20,323 bases of DNA from Chara braunii (GCA_003427395.1 BFEA01000081.1:3245697-3266019); one strand, 5' to 3'. Shown: positions 1 through 8,242, numbered from the stretch's first letter. Notes: generated by a model not told the origin, from the letters alone. Made by a program: numbers and translations.

Positions 1-548
1 TTTTTTTTTTTTCCTGACGTGGTGGGTTTCTGCAGCCAGGCAGCATGAGCACAATGACAGCTAAGCGGAGCCATTGCAAACGTATCGTAAGACAATTGCC
101 CCGCTTTCAGGTTGCCCTGCGTCCCACGCCTCCCTCCCTCTCATGCCTCCCTCTCCTCCCTCTCCTTCCTCTCCTTTCGGTCTTCTTTTCCCCTCTTCGA
201 TTTACCTTCCCCTTCCCTCCTTCTTCTTCCTCTTTCTTCTTCTTCTTCTTCTCCTTCTTCTTCTTCTTCTTCGTCTTCTTCGTCTTCTTCTTCACACTTG
301 TTGTGTCTTGCATGGAGTATCTCTCTACTACCCCACACTGCCCACAGTGTAACAGAAGCAGCACATGCTATATTATTACGTTGATTGGATTGGTGTATCT
401 CTCCTAATCTATATCCTCACCGTGATACTGTTCTTGCTGTGCTGGAATTTCACTATTTGCACTATTCGGACTTTGTTTTTTTCCCCGCCCCCCCCCTCAA
501 CAATTACTGAACCGACACGAGAGTTGATCTTATCCAAAAAAATGGCGA
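1..548. other. Low-complexity pyrimidine-rich region, no gene seen
   Basis: The segment opens with T12. Positions about 120-295 are almost entirely C and T on the plus strand, ending in an imperfect TTC/TCT array (about 222-292). Open frames across it encode only Ser/Phe/Leu or Lys/Glu runs, as any trinucleotide pyrimidine tract does, and I reject them as genes. A C8 run lies near 489-496. From 300 to 548 I see no recognisable element. Confidence 0.8.
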
Positions 549-690
549 TTTTTTTTTCAAAAATGGGTATTGTCATATTATGGGAGGCATTCCAGCCAAT
601 GGCTTCCCTCACCGTACCCATTTTTTTTCGAAAATGGGTATTGTCATATTATGGGAGGCATTCCAGCCAATGGCTTCCCTCACCGCTCAG
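549..690. repeat. 71-bp tandem duplication
   Basis: A unit holding a T-run, 'AAAATGGGTATTGTC', 'ATGGGAGGCATTCC' and 'AGCCAATGGCTTCCCTCACC' occurs twice with a period of 71 bp (for example 562 and 633). The copies are nearly identical, so the duplication is recent or is an assembly duplicate. The junction 'ACCCATTTTTTTTCGAAAAT' is also a short inverted repeat. Confidence 0.9.
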
Positions 691-1150
691 TCTTCCCAGG
701 CTGAGTTCATCCATTTGTCCTCCCTTTTATGGCGGTTGAGGCGTTACACAGAAGCTTTATTGGGTGGGTTCTGCACAGTCTTTCCCTGCGCACTCATTGA
801 CGAAGTTCGTGGGGAACAGCACGTGCTGGGAATCGGGCCCAGCGTCCCATGGGCAAATATACACTTAATTAGGCACCGGTGCCATCGTCTGTCTTCGGCC
901 GAAGAAAGTCTGAGCGCAAATTCGAGCCAAGTGCTGCTGAGCACACTTCAGCCAATAGAGTCTACAATCCCTACCAAGACCACACTAATTTGAATATGTC
1001 CATTTTCAGGGACCTCTTCACCCTGCTGTCGGGCGTCAAACTTCAACTTGCTCTCCTATCTCCAGGCCTTCGGCGGTCTTGGGAAGTATGTAGCCTCCTC
1101 GTGTTGCTGATTCTTAATTTCTGAGCGTACATTTCTGTAATTTATCGATC
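691..1150. other. Unassigned segment with one hairpin-family copy
   Basis: No convincing gene. It holds one copy of the GGGAC hairpin family on the minus strand (824-848) and a small palindrome 'TCTTCGGCCGAAGA' near 892-905. The end, around 1100-1150, resembles 16915-16990 ('GCTGATTCTT' followed by 'TTTCTG'), so it is probably the edge of a dispersed repeat. Confidence 0.5.
824..848 (-). repeat. GGGAC hairpin family, copy 1
   Basis: On the minus strand this reads GGGAC then a perfect stem GCTGGG/CCCAGC around a short loop containing CCCGAT. The other five copies share the GGGAC leader and a CCC/CCT-start loop but have different paired stem bases. 'GTGCTGTTCCCCA' follows, resembling the downstream sequence of copies 5 and 6. 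Confidence 0.7.
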
Positions 1151-1152
1151 TA

Positions 1153-1258
1153 AGTAAGTGGGACTTGGCCGGCCGAGTCCCAAGTCCCACTTAGGACAAG
1201 TCCCACGTAGGTTCTTGTCCCAGAAATTGGGAATCCCGAGTAAGTGGGACATGGTCCC
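1153..1258. repeat. AAGTGGGACTTGG repeat cluster with a perfect inverted repeat
   Basis: TAAGTGGGACTTGG and its reverse complement face each other at 1153-1191, and a related 'GTAAGTGGGACATGGTCCCT' follows at about 1239. Related copies lie at 17011-17030 (plus) and 16868-16885 (minus). 'GAAATTGGGAATCCCG' occurs twice (about 1221 and 1413). This is a dispersed repeat of unknown class. Confidence 0.7.
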
Positions 1259-1305
1259 TGATAACGGTTCCATTCGACTGCTTCAGGCGAGTTTGGGAAT
1301 TTGTC

Positions 1306-1392
1306 TTTTTTTTTTTTTTTTTTTTGGTTTTGTCATAGACGAGTTCAGACTCGAAATTTCGGTCTTTTTTTTTTTTTTTTTTTTTTTTTTTT
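1306..1392. repeat. Two poly-T tracts (20 and 28 nt)
   Basis: T20 at 1306-1325 and T28 at 1365-1392 are separated by about 40 bp of ordinary sequence. Tracts this long are often retroelement tails in the minus orientation, but no retroelement body is recognisable next to them. Confidence 0.95.
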
Positions 1393-1439
1393 CATCAACC
1401 AGCTCAGGGACCATGAAATTGGGAATCCCGTGTACTATT

Positions 1440-1640
1440 AATTGACATCCACATGGGCTGGGCTCCCATGTACTTTCTGAGCGGCCTGAGGTTAATTGTG
1501 TCTATTTCCTAATGGGCCATTTTTCATGTTCTTCATCCTCGATAACCATAAACACACACACACACACACACAAAAAAAAAAGAAAAAAAAAAAGAAGGTA
1601 TCGGCCGTCCCAGTTGCTGAGATTCTTAACATTCGTGATC
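1440..1640. repeat. Short hairpin and (CA)n-(A)n tract
   Basis: CATGGG/CCCATG around CTGGGCT forms a small hairpin at about 1452-1470. A (CA)n array followed by A-rich sequence runs from about 1551 to 1596. No gene is seen. Confidence 0.8.
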
Positions 1641-1742
1641 ATAGATTAGAGAATTGATAGACGGTCAGATTCAGTGAATCTGGATGATTTACTAGCCGAG
1701 ACTGGAGATAATGTGGAAAAGCAGAAAGCTTGTGTAGTGTCT

Positions 1743-1850
1743 GGAAAAGAAAAAAAAAAAGGAAAAAGGAAAAAAGAAAAGGAAAAAGGGAAAAAAGGGA
1801 AAAGGAAAAAGGAAAAAGGGAAAAGAGAAAAGCGAGAAGGAAAAAGGAAA
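1743..1850 (+). repeat. GGAAAAA-type purine tract
   Basis: About 105 bp of almost pure purine on the plus strand, based on irregular GGAAAAA units. Lys/Gly frames on this strand and Phe/Leu/Pro frames on the other are by-products of the composition. Confidence 0.95.
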
Positions 1851-1859
1851 TCCTTGGCA

Positions 1860-2306
1860 AATAAGCAGCGATAATGACCGGGCATTTGCATTTGGGCCAA
1901 AAAAATATAAATACAAATACGGGGCGTTCTATTTGGGTGAAGACGTGTAAAAATGGGATTCCAGTGGGGATAAGTAGGTACTTGGAACTTAGTCGTGTTG
2001 TGATGCGAAGGGGGCTGTTCCAATTTTAACGGATGTCCCGAAGGACTTGTTGCACATATTGCTCGCCGGAGTGCATGGCAGTTCTTTTCTTGGCAAGTGT
2101 CCGTCCCCAGCGGTACCCTCTCCTCTTGGAAAGCTGAAAACAGGAAAGATGGGGGAAAGGAGAGAAAAACAGAAGAGAGAGAGAGAGAGGGAAAAGAGAG
2201 AGGAGGAAAGATAGGGTGAAAGAGAGAAAAAAGGCAAACTTAAGGTCCATGTGCATACGAGCATGGACGTTACAGATCCGTAAGGCCCATGTGCATAAGA
2301 ATAGTC
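1860..2306. other. Unassigned segment with purine tract and ATGTGCAT motifs
   Basis: A GA-rich stretch lies at about 2135-2235. 'GGTCCATGTGCAT' (about 2243) and 'GGCCCATGTGCAT' (about 2284) belong to a set with copies near 2506 and 2632. A 'GGGTGAAGACG' near 1935 resembles the outer terminus of the TA-flanked foldback MITE. No gene is seen. Confidence 0.5.
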
Positions 2307-2433
2307 AGGGCATAGTCACACTAGTACTTTTCGGAAATGTATATGACCGCGATTAGGGTGAGAGCTGGATGAATCTGACCGTGAAAACGTCCAGAGCGTA
2401 GTAGGAAAAAGACTCCTAGTGTGAGTTTGCCCT
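2307..2433. mobile_element. MITE family B, copy 1 (AGGGCATA...CACACTAG)
   Basis: The termini are AGGGCATAGTCACACTAG on the left and CTAGTGTGAGTTTGCCCT on the right, imperfect inverted repeats. The interior has 'GAGCTGGATGAATCTGACCG' and a tract before the right end ('AAAAAGACTCCTAG'). A second copy at 13963-14084 matches over its whole length in the same orientation. No coding capacity, so it would be a non-autonomous DNA element. The superfamily is not clear because no target duplication is obvious. Confidence 0.8.
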
Positions 2434-2729
2434 CACATGGAATGGAATGGAAAGGGGATTCGCAGAAGTCTTAGAGATGAAGCATAGAGGGCACGGAAAA
2501 GCGAAAGCTCACGTGCATTCCATGTGCATTGCAGAGCTGGATGAATCGGGCCGCAATTAGGGCACTGTTTCTTTTTAAAATCTTCCGGGCACTCTTTCTC
2601 ATCCACTGGATGTAATGCCCACAAAAAGTGAAAGCCCATGTGCATGCAACCACTCCCTTTTTTTTTAGAATATAAAAAATGAAAATCGACTTAAACAGGG
2701 GCGAGGTCCCACTAGCAGCGGGATAGGAT
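2434..2729. other. Unassigned segment ending in a dispersed-repeat fragment
   Basis: Contains ATGTGCAT motifs (about 2506-2540 and 2630) and an internal 'GAGCTGGATGAATCGGGCCG' related to MITE family B. Positions 2696-2729 are a copy of a dispersed repeat ('GGGGCGAGGTCCCACTAGCA') also seen at about 3168-3202 (minus), 7533-7564 and 7685-7703. The repeat stops where the adapter begins. Confidence 0.6.
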
Positions 2730-2767
2730 CTGTCGCTTATACACATCTAGATGTGTATAAGAGACAG
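2730..2767. other. Nextera mate-pair junction adapter (two Tn5 mosaic ends)
   Basis: Positions 2730-2748 match the 19-bp Tn5 mosaic end with one substitution (G for T at 2735), and 2749-2767 are its perfect reverse complement AGATGTGTATAAGAGACAG. Two mosaic ends head to head with no spacer are the circularisation junction left by Nextera mate-pair libraries. This is very probably untrimmed library sequence in the assembly, not a genomic element. The flanks may come from loci thousands of bases apart. Confidence 0.96.
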
Positions 2768-3230
2768 CTTTTCTATCGGTTGGGGGTAAGGCCAACCCCA
2801 AAGGAGGGTGGGATCGGCCTTAGCCCACTGGATAGAAGATTTTCAGTATTTTACTTGCTGTTGCGCAATTATCTCATTGGGTGGAGCGCTCCTTCAATCA
2901 CGGAGTATATGGAGGGTGTCAGGATCAGTGCGGACAGAAGTCAAGTTTATTCCAGCAAATGTGGCGGTTACTTTGTTCACTGCTGATGCAACCACCACCA
3001 TCAGATCATTTGTGATCTGATGGCTGGGAAGCACTCTGCCGTGATTTTCGGTGGGAGGTCTCTGTTCCTTTTTTTTTTTTTTGCGTTTCTCCTGTTTTCT
3101 CAGCCCAGAAATTCGTGATGAACCTGTCGGGCCGCTGCCACTCAGTGTCACACTGGATCGGCCACACTCCTATCCGACTGCTAATGGGACCTCGCCCCAG
3201 GAAAACACAAAAATCGAAGTAGACAAATCG
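2768..3230. other. Unassigned segment with one strong hairpin
   Basis: Starts directly after the adapter. An 11-bp perfect stem CCATCAGATCA/TGATCTGATGG closes on TTTG at 2998-3023. T14 lies near 3069-3082. A minus-strand copy of the 'GGGGCGAGGTCCC' dispersed repeat lies at about 3168-3202. Short open frames here have no recognisable features. Confidence 0.6.
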
Positions 3231-3273
3231 AGAATCACTGTGGAAAAAAAAAAAAAAAAAAGAATCACAGTGG
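3231..3273. repeat. Poly-A tract flanked by 13-bp direct repeats
   Basis: AGAATCACTGTGG (3231-3243) and AGAATCACAGTGG (3261-3273) flank an A17 run, with one mismatch. The arrangement looks like a target-site duplication around a bare poly-A tail, or like two unmerged contig ends. Five similar cases occur in the window. Confidence 0.85.
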
Positions 3274-3308
3274 AAATGGGTCAAAGAAAGACCTACCGTA
3301 GTCCGACT

Positions 3309-3416
3309 CACTTCTTCCCCCGAATAGAACGCACGTACGTCGGTCATTATCGCCGTATCTAGACTGAAAGCTGTGCTGAATATCTACCATCATACGTTCT
3401 ACTGGAGGAAAGACGG
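3309..3416. mobile_element. TA-flanked foldback MITE, degenerate copy
   Basis: The left part 'CTTCCCCCGAATAGAACG' and 'CGGTCATTATCGCCGTATCT' pairs imperfectly with the right part ending in 'GGAGGAAAGAC'. It matches the better-preserved copies at 13293-13393 and 9718-9803. Non-coding; this is the most diverged of the three. Confidence 0.7.
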
Positions 3417-3435
3417 TAAGCGAGTGCTGCGGCTC

Positions 3436-3481
3436 GCAGAACAGTTTTTTTTTTTTTTTTTTTTTTTTTTTTGCATAACAG
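3436..3481. repeat. Poly-T (28 nt) flanked by 9-bp direct repeats
   Basis: GCAGAACAG (3436-3444) and GCATAACAG (3473-3481) bracket T28 (3445-3472). Same architecture as 3231-3273 but in the opposite orientation. Confidence 0.75.
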
Positions 3482-3513
3482 ATTTTCTTTTGAAAAGAGA
3501 AGAAAGAGAAAAA

Positions 3514-3627
3514 GGGCCTCGTTGCACTACTCGCCATCCGCCAACATTTTGATTGCATGTGGACATCAATTTTGTCCAGATGCATTCGAAATCTTGGCGG
3601 ATGGCGAGTAGTGCACCTAGTAGGGCC
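3514..3627. mobile_element. MITE with GGGCCTCGTTGCACTACTCG termini
   Basis: A 114-bp element with long inverted repeats: 'TGCACTACTCGCCATCCGCC' on the left is matched exactly by its complement on the right, and pairing continues inward through the AACATTT/AAATCTT region. The ends are GGGCC and GGCCC. Related, more diverged sequences lie at 5827-5957, 5982-6062 and 16226-16412. No coding capacity. Confidence 0.88.
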
Positions 3628-3708
3628 AAAATCACAAAAACAAGCACGCTGGGGGCGATCGGGGTCTCGAAGGCTCAGTTGCGACAGCCGTTTTTTTTCG
3701 CTATCTTT

Positions 3709-3968
3709 GGGCCTCGCTCTACTTACTACTCACCAAACTCACCAAATGTGTAAGGGCGAGCCACACCACTCTCGAAATGGGAAAATGACAAAAATGTGGC
3801 GGGTGCATTTGGTCCTGTTCTAGCGGGAAGTTCATTCTCATTTTGCACATTTCGAGCGTGGTGTGGCGATGCCCTAAGCAGAGAATGAATCTTTCGCCAC
3901 AATATGGGACGACACTTCGACATCTTTTTTTGTCTTTTGTGCGTGTGGTGACTAGTGGAGCGAGGCCC
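3709..3968. mobile_element. MITE with GGGCCTCGCTCCAC termini, interrupted by a nested MITE
   Basis: The left end GGGCCTCGCTCTAC and right end GTGGAGCGAGGCCC are inverted repeats with one mismatch, flanked by TTT on both sides. The core 'AAATGTG...GAGAATGAATC', continuous in copies at 5054 and 19583, is split here by the element at 3754-3874. The outer element is therefore older than the insertion. Confidence 0.85.
3754..3874. mobile_element. Tourist/Harbinger-like MITE nested in another, TAA duplication
   Basis: A 121-bp element begins GGGCGAGCCACACCAC and ends GTGGTGTGGCGATGCCC, with the inverted repeat continuing through CTCGAAATG/CATTTCGAG. TAA lies immediately outside both ends (3751-3753 and 3875-3877). 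A 3-bp TTA/TAA duplication with G-rich termini is typical of PIF/Harbinger non-autonomous elements. A related right end followed by TAA is at 12922-12941. Confidence 0.85.
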
Positions 3969-4036
3969 TTTTTCCCGTTTTTGGGCAAACATCCAGATCT
4001 GGAAGGGTGATCTCTACGTCTACAGTTTGAAGAGGA

Positions 4037-4157
<121 letters not shown>

Positions 4158-4311
4158 GTTTCACATTCCTGATGGTACCTGTTTTTCCAGATGATCAGGG
4201 TATATTCTTTCACAAAGCAGTGAGCACCGCGTTTCTGACTACATTCACTGAATGAACTCATGGTTGGCTGGGGTATTCAGTCCAGTTTCGAAATGTTGAC
4301 TTACAGACACA

Positions 4312-4447
4312 GGGCCTCGCTCCAGTACTCCAGTACGCTCGACATTCACGATAGACTAAAATCATGGCGGTGTATCTTTCCATGTTGTGGCGGAAGATTC
4401 ACTCTCGATTTGCACATTAAATTTTCGAGATTAGTGGAGCGAGGCCC
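4312..4447. mobile_element. MITE with GGGCCTCGCTCCA termini, complete copy
   Basis: Left GGGCCTCGCTCCAGTACT and right TAGTGGAGCGAGGCCC are inverted repeats 136 bp apart. The interior contains 'CATGGCGGTGTATCTTTCC' and 'TTCACTCTCGATTTGCACAT', whose complements are in the half-copy starting at 5029. No coding capacity. Confidence 0.85.
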
Positions 4448-4599
4448 ATATATATATAGGTAGGACGGAGAAAAAAAAAAAAAAACTTCCAAGGGCATGC
4501 TGACTCACACACTGTCGTGTCCCCTCTAACAGAGCACACACTGTCAGTCATTGTACTCGTATGCGGGGGGCAATTGGCAGTCCAACATGCGGCGATAAT
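4448..4599. other. A-rich tract and unassigned sequence
   Basis: A (TA)n-like 'ATATATATATAGG' follows the MITE end and an A15 run lies near 4471-4486. Nothing else is recognisable. Confidence 0.6.
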
Positions 4600-4654
4600 G
4601 GGCCTCGCTCCACTTTTCTCGACATTGGGCTTTTTTTTTTTTTTTTTTTTTTTC
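4600..4654 (+). mobile_element. MITE end fragment followed by poly-T
   Basis: GGGCCTCGCTCCACTTTTCT then CGACATTGGGC matches the terminus of the family at 4312-4447 and 5029. T23 (about 4631-4653) follows and no opposite end is nearby, so this is a truncated copy. Confidence 0.75.
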
Positions 4655-5028
4655 CCATTAACCTTGGCCTTTTCGGTGTACTCACAATTGAATCTGGTAA
4701 TGCGGGTTACGAATTTCGTCAAGAAGAAGAGACTTTCCAGGATGTATGTGAACGGTTTACGGTCACGCCTGCATGTACGTGACCGCAATTACGTCCACAT
4801 GTAAGTTGAGATGGTGTGAGTATGCCCCCTAATAGGAGTAACTGTTATTCTCGTTAGCTTCATGGGTTTCGGGTGAAGACGGCAGGAGTATTTTTTTTTC
4901 TAGCGAACGCAGTCGTAGTTTAGGGCGAGATACACTGAAGAAAGTTCTAATGTACTATCATATCATTTTCGTTCCAAATCGGCGGATACGAACCGTATGG
5001 GAGTCCGAATAGGACATGCAGGGTCATT
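4655..5028. other. Unassigned segment with MITE-end debris
   Basis: 'GTGTGAGTATGCCCCCT' near 4815 resembles the right end of MITE family B, and 'TTCGGGTGAAGACGG' near 4868 resembles the outer end of the TA-flanked foldback MITE. No complete element or gene is seen. Confidence 0.5.
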
Positions 5029-5117
5029 GGGCCTCGCTCCACTATTCTCGACATGTGCAAATCGAGAGTGAATCTTCCACTAGAACGTGGAAAGATACAC
5101 CGCCATGATGTTTGTCT
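5029..5117 (+). mobile_element. MITE half-copy (GGGCCTCGCTCCAC end)
   Basis: Matches the reverse complement of the right part of 4312-4447: GGGCCTCGCTCCACTATTCT, then GTGCAAATCGAGAGTGAATC, 'CTAGAACGTGGAAAGATACA' and 'CCGCCATGAT'. The other terminus is missing. The core is shared with 19583 (plus) and 18923 (minus). Confidence 0.8.
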
Positions 5118-5230
5118 TTAGGTTGTGGAGGTTAAAGTCGTACTTTTATCCATTACCGGAAATGCATCTGGCCGTAATTGGAGTCAGATGCCTTTAGCCG
5201 GAAACAAAATTTTCAACGCGTGCGGGTATG

Positions 5231-5260
5231 CATTTGCTTTTTTTTTTTTTCATTTGCTTT
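5231..5260. repeat. Poly-T flanked by 10-bp direct repeats
   Basis: CATTTGCTTT at 5231-5240 and again at 5251-5260 bracket a T-run. Removing one repeat plus the extra Ts would restore a continuous sequence. This is one of six such cases. Confidence 0.75.
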
Positions 5261-5467
5261 ATTTCTGAGTCCACCGAAAAGCACAGAACCCTTCAATTGT
5301 GAGTACTACATCGAAAGTTTGAAATAAAGCATGGCCATGGTTGTCGAAGTCAAAGTCATACTTTATCCATTTTCGTGAATGAATCTAGCCGTAATTCAGG
5401 TCAGATGCGTCCCGGAAATTCTACATGTGTGTGGGCTTGCTCGTAGCCGAGACCAAAGAATTCAACG

Positions 5468-5529
5468 GGATGCATTTGTCTTTTTCCTTTTTTTTTTCTT
5501 TTTTCACATTAAGGATGCATTTGTCTTTT
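5468..5529. repeat. T-rich tract flanked by 17-bp direct repeats
   Basis: GGATGCATTTGTCTTTT occurs perfectly at 5468-5484 and 5513-5529 around a 28-bp T-rich spacer that contains CACATTAA near its end. It lies in the second copy of the 214-bp duplication, at the position equivalent to 5231-5260. Confidence 0.8.
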
Positions 5530-5569
5530 CTGCATTTCGGGAGTTCATTAGAAAGCACAGAAAGCCCCA

Positions 5570-5826
5570 TCAGGGAAAAAAAAAAAGAAAAAAAAAAAGC
5601 CAATTGGTCCAACTTACATGATCCGAGTTGACAACCCGGCTGTCCTTGTTATTGTCTACTGTGCTGATGTAATTTGCCTTGGGCACTGGGGCCTGGGCCT
5701 TTAGAATAAGAATTTTTTTCTTAAACAAAAAAAAGAAAAAAGTTCGCGCACGTCCCCGATGAGGAGAAGGGAGGATATCTAAATTACAAAAAAAAAAGAA
5801 AAAAGGTTTTTGCACGACAACGCCGT
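5570..5826. repeat. A-rich tracts with a dispersed repeat (minus copy)
   Basis: Positions 5626-5700 on the minus strand read 'CCCAGTGCCCAAGGCAAAT' then, after about 25 bp, 'AACAAGGACAGCCGGGTTG'. The same order occurs at 11088-11155 (plus) and partly at 10696-10727 (plus). A-rich runs lie at about 5577-5599 and 5788-5806. No gene. Confidence 0.8.
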
Positions 5827-5957
5827 GGAGGGGTTTGCTGCACCACTTGCCTAAAGCCAACATTTTGAATGTATATGGCCAAGTGTTCGTCATCCAGATT
5901 CATTGCATGAAACATGAAATAAAATGTTGGCGGTTGAGGAGGGGGGCGGCGAGCCCT
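5827..5957. mobile_element. Diverged MITE related to the 3514-3627 family
   Basis: 'TGCACCACTTGCC' and 'GCCAACATTTTGAATG' on the left face 'AAAATGTTGGCGG' and 'GGCGGCGAGCCC' on the right. TAA follows the right end, as in the Harbinger-like copies, but the matching left TAA is not obvious. Confidence 0.65.
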
Positions 5958-5981
5958 AAGGCACGATTCATGCATCCACTA

Positions 5982-6195
5982 AGGGCCTACTTGCACCCAC
6001 CATTTTTGAACGAATTTGAACATATCTCTGTCCGGATGCGTTCAAAATATTGGCCGTCTGGAGACCCCGAACCATGCCCAAAAACTCAAATAGACCCTTC
6101 CCAAATCTGCACAATTTTGCGGATTGTGCGGGGTCGCTTGTTCCAAAGAAATGTTCCCAAAATTTCTTTGGAACATATCTCTGTCCGGATGGTCT
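5982..6195. mobile_element. MITE-derived segment with internal hairpin and repeated core
   Basis: TAA precedes GGGCCTACTTGCACCC at 5982, like a family end. The core 'ACATATCTCTGTCCGGATG' occurs twice (about 6021 and 6173). A hairpin TTCCAAAGAAAT/ATTTCTTTGGAA lies at about 6142-6174. It looks like a rearranged or composite copy; boundaries on the right are uncertain. Confidence 0.6.
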
Positions 6196-6208
6196 CAAAT
6201 TCTCTTTT

Positions 6209-6275
6209 CGATTTTTTTCATTTTCCAAAGAAATTGTAAAGATCGATTTTTTTCATTTTCCAAAGAAATTGTAAA
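6209..6275. repeat. 35-bp tandem duplication
   Basis: A unit with CGATTTTTTTCATTTTCC then AAAGAAATTGTAAA is repeated at 6209 and 6244 without mismatch over 32 bp. 'TTCCAAAGAAAT' is also part of the hairpin just upstream, so the duplication grew from that motif. Confidence 0.9.
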
Positions 6276-6399
6276 AATCTGTGCATGAAGAGGGCAGGCA
6301 GGCCGCTTGTTGAAAGACACTCAAACAAAGTTGAATAAGAAGGTAGTAAGAAGAAAGGGAGGAGTAGAAAGACACAACCCAGTGTGAAAGACAATGTGG

Positions 6400-6449
6400 G
6401 GGCCATGCCCCACTTTTTTTTTTTTTTTTTTTTGGGCCATGACCCACTT
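6400..6449. repeat. Poly-T flanked by 16-bp direct repeats
   Basis: GGGCCATGCCCCACTT (6400-6415) and GGGCCATGACCCACTT (6434-6449) bracket T20, with one mismatch. This is one of the two best examples of the pattern. Confidence 0.88.
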
Positions 6450-6528
6450 AGGAAGGTTTAGTTCTTTCTTCTTTGAGAAAACTACGGCGGAGTCAGGGTT
6501 TCAGTTTTTTTTTTTTTTTTTTTTTTTT

Positions 6529-6915
6529 GGAATAATTAGCTAAATAACCCCATAAGTTGAGATATATGCCAAAATGTCCCTAAAACGATGTGGGTAGAGC
6601 GAAATGCTCCTCTGACAAAAAGAAACAAATTCTGAAATACCCCTGGCGTCGCTTGGACCCCCATCTTTGCAGTATAGCCCTACCGGCTACCATCCAACTT
6701 TGCAAAAATGCCCCAGTACTTGCCAACTTTTCCTAGGTGCTATTGCAAAAGGCCAAGGCCCAAACCGGGAGGTCCAGATTGCAAAGTGTTGCATACCCTC
6801 CTGACAGGGGCACAACGCAAAGATTTCAGCCCAAAAGGGCATTCCTCTCTACCCACATCTTTCAGGGCACTTTGGCATATATATCAACTTATGGGGGTAT
6901 TTTGCAAAGTATCCC
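6529..6915. mobile_element. Mutator-like MITE (387 bp) with about 80-bp terminal inverted repeats
   Basis: The left end GGAATAATTAGCTAAATAAC and the complement of the right end GGGATACTTTGCAAAATACC begin an inverted repeat of about 80 bp that continues through CCCATAAGTTGA, TATATGCCAAA and GATGTGGGTAGAG. Nine Ts lie directly outside the right end (6916-6924) and at least nine outside the left (within 6505-6528), which fits the 9-bp duplication typical of Mutator-like elements. Because both flanks are T-runs, the duplication is suggestive only. No transposase is encoded, so the element is non-autonomous. Confidence 0.85.
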
Positions 6916-6924
6916 TTTTTTTTT

Positions 6925-7560
6925 TATAGATCCGGGCACTCCGGCCAGGTTCATACTGCGGTCGCCATTCCATTATACAGACCGGAAAACGGGTCCCGAA
7001 CCAAACAGGATGTCCGACCAAGAAGACCTTCAGCAATCTAAGTGTCTGATCCCACTCTACTTAGGGAATACCAATCCGTAAAAGTAACGAAAAAGCTGGG
7101 GCCGCTCCAGTCGGGCCGTAAAAGAAAATGGGGACCCCACTGGCCCTTTTCGTTCGCAGCTTTCATGTGGGTTTCGGCGGTTTTCCATGGACGGGTTGAT
7201 TTTGGGGTTGGAAAATGGTCCACTTGCACGGACACTACCGGGACCTCCTACGTCATGCCACACAGCAAACCGAACCACAGACAAACCAGCCCACCAAAAC
7301 GGACACATACAGTTTCACAAAAAAAAATAGAGAAGTGCCCCTTCTTTTTCGCGGCAGGGTACAGGCCGAGCTCTCTTGCATTTTCCCTTCAGCTTTTTCG
7401 GCGCCGTTCATTCCCTGCCCACCACGACTACAAATGTTTCCACTCTCCTCCGAGGCTACCGGGACCTCCTACGAATTCGGAATACTGTGGGATCCGCCAA
7501 AACGCAGCCGGGATCAGACGCTAAGCCCTGGAGCACGGTCCCACTAGCAACGGGGATCGG
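6925..7560. other. Unassigned, moderately GC-rich segment
   Basis: Open frames up to about 160 codons run through here on the plus strand but show no recognisable domain, and overlapping frames on the other strand are nearly as long. 'ACCGGGACCTCCTACG' appears twice (about 7227 and 7459). 'GGAAAACGGGTCCC' (about 6978) echoes the loop of the hairpin family. The end (7533-7564) is a copy of the dispersed repeat adjoining the adapter. I cannot support a gene. Confidence 0.5.
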
Positions 7561-8242
7561 ATTAAGATCCTGAATCTGGGCGTGTTTAAGGCAGAGATGC
7601 AGAAAAGGAGTTCAATCTCGATTTTCTGCACTTGTCCACAAGCGCGGCGGCCAAATTAAGGCGTTCAATCCACAATCATCCTTGCTCATGGGACCTCGCC
7701 CCTGGAAGTCCGACCAAGCAGTACCCAGGAGCAACTAAAAAACCCAAGAAAACAAAACAGTCAACCAAAATCCACAGCTATCCACATTCGACGCCAAAAG
7801 CCGGCGCCGAGATCATGATAGTTTTACATCTACAGCCAAGAGCCAGACCAGCGTCCACATCAGAACCCGCACAGTTGGATGTGTGCAAGCAGCGGCTTAA
7901 CACAGTCCGTTCATCCGCTCAAGCCGTGCTCATGCCTCAGCCAGAAGACTTCCTCACATCCAACAAAAAGTAAACAAAAAGTAACGTAACACAGACCTCC
8001 CCATTAGAGAAAAAAGGAAGAGAAGCGAAGTGCCAACCGCACTGCGAAGTCATGGTCGACCTATTAATTGTAACCAAAGAAGAAAAAAGTCCCCAGCAGG
8101 CAGTAAAACGGGCGAGAGATTTAGAAGAACATCCTTCGCGCTGCACTTTAAACCACCAGTACTTGGCCCAGCTATTGGCCGCGGAAAAAATAGAGTAGAA
8201 ACGTTTCTAGTTGGATGAATTTGGGCGCTCCTGTAGTGGCCG
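7561..8242. other. Unassigned segment
   Basis: A plus-strand frame of 113 codons (7632-7973) is rich in Lys, Ser and Pro and has no recognisable motif; I do not call it a gene. 'CCTGAATCTGG' then 'GTGTTTA' (about 7569) recurs at about 15486, and 'ATGGGACCTCGCCCCTGG' at about 7687 belongs to a dispersed repeat. Confidence 0.5.

Larger units (their letters stand above)
5127..5560. repeat. Diverged direct duplication, about 214-bp period
   Basis: Copy 1 (about 5127-5295) and copy 2 (about 5341-5560) share in order a 'GTTGT..A.GT.AAAGTC' block, 'ACTTT.ATCCATT', 'ATCTxGCCGTAATT', 'GTCAGATGC', 'GCATTTG' plus T-rich tract and 'AAAGCACAGAA'. Many substitutions separate them, so it is older than the near-perfect duplications elsewhere. 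Each copy has its own repeat-flanked T-tract inside. Confidence 0.7.

Noticed and set aside
2730-2767. Genuine Tn5/IS50 insertion
   Set aside because: Only two 19-bp mosaic ends are present with nothing between; that is the library adapter, not a transposon.
7042-7524. 160-codon plus-strand frame as a gene
   Set aside because: No domain, no codon or motif support, contains repeated 'ACCGGGACCTCCTACG', and the opposite strand is equally open in part.
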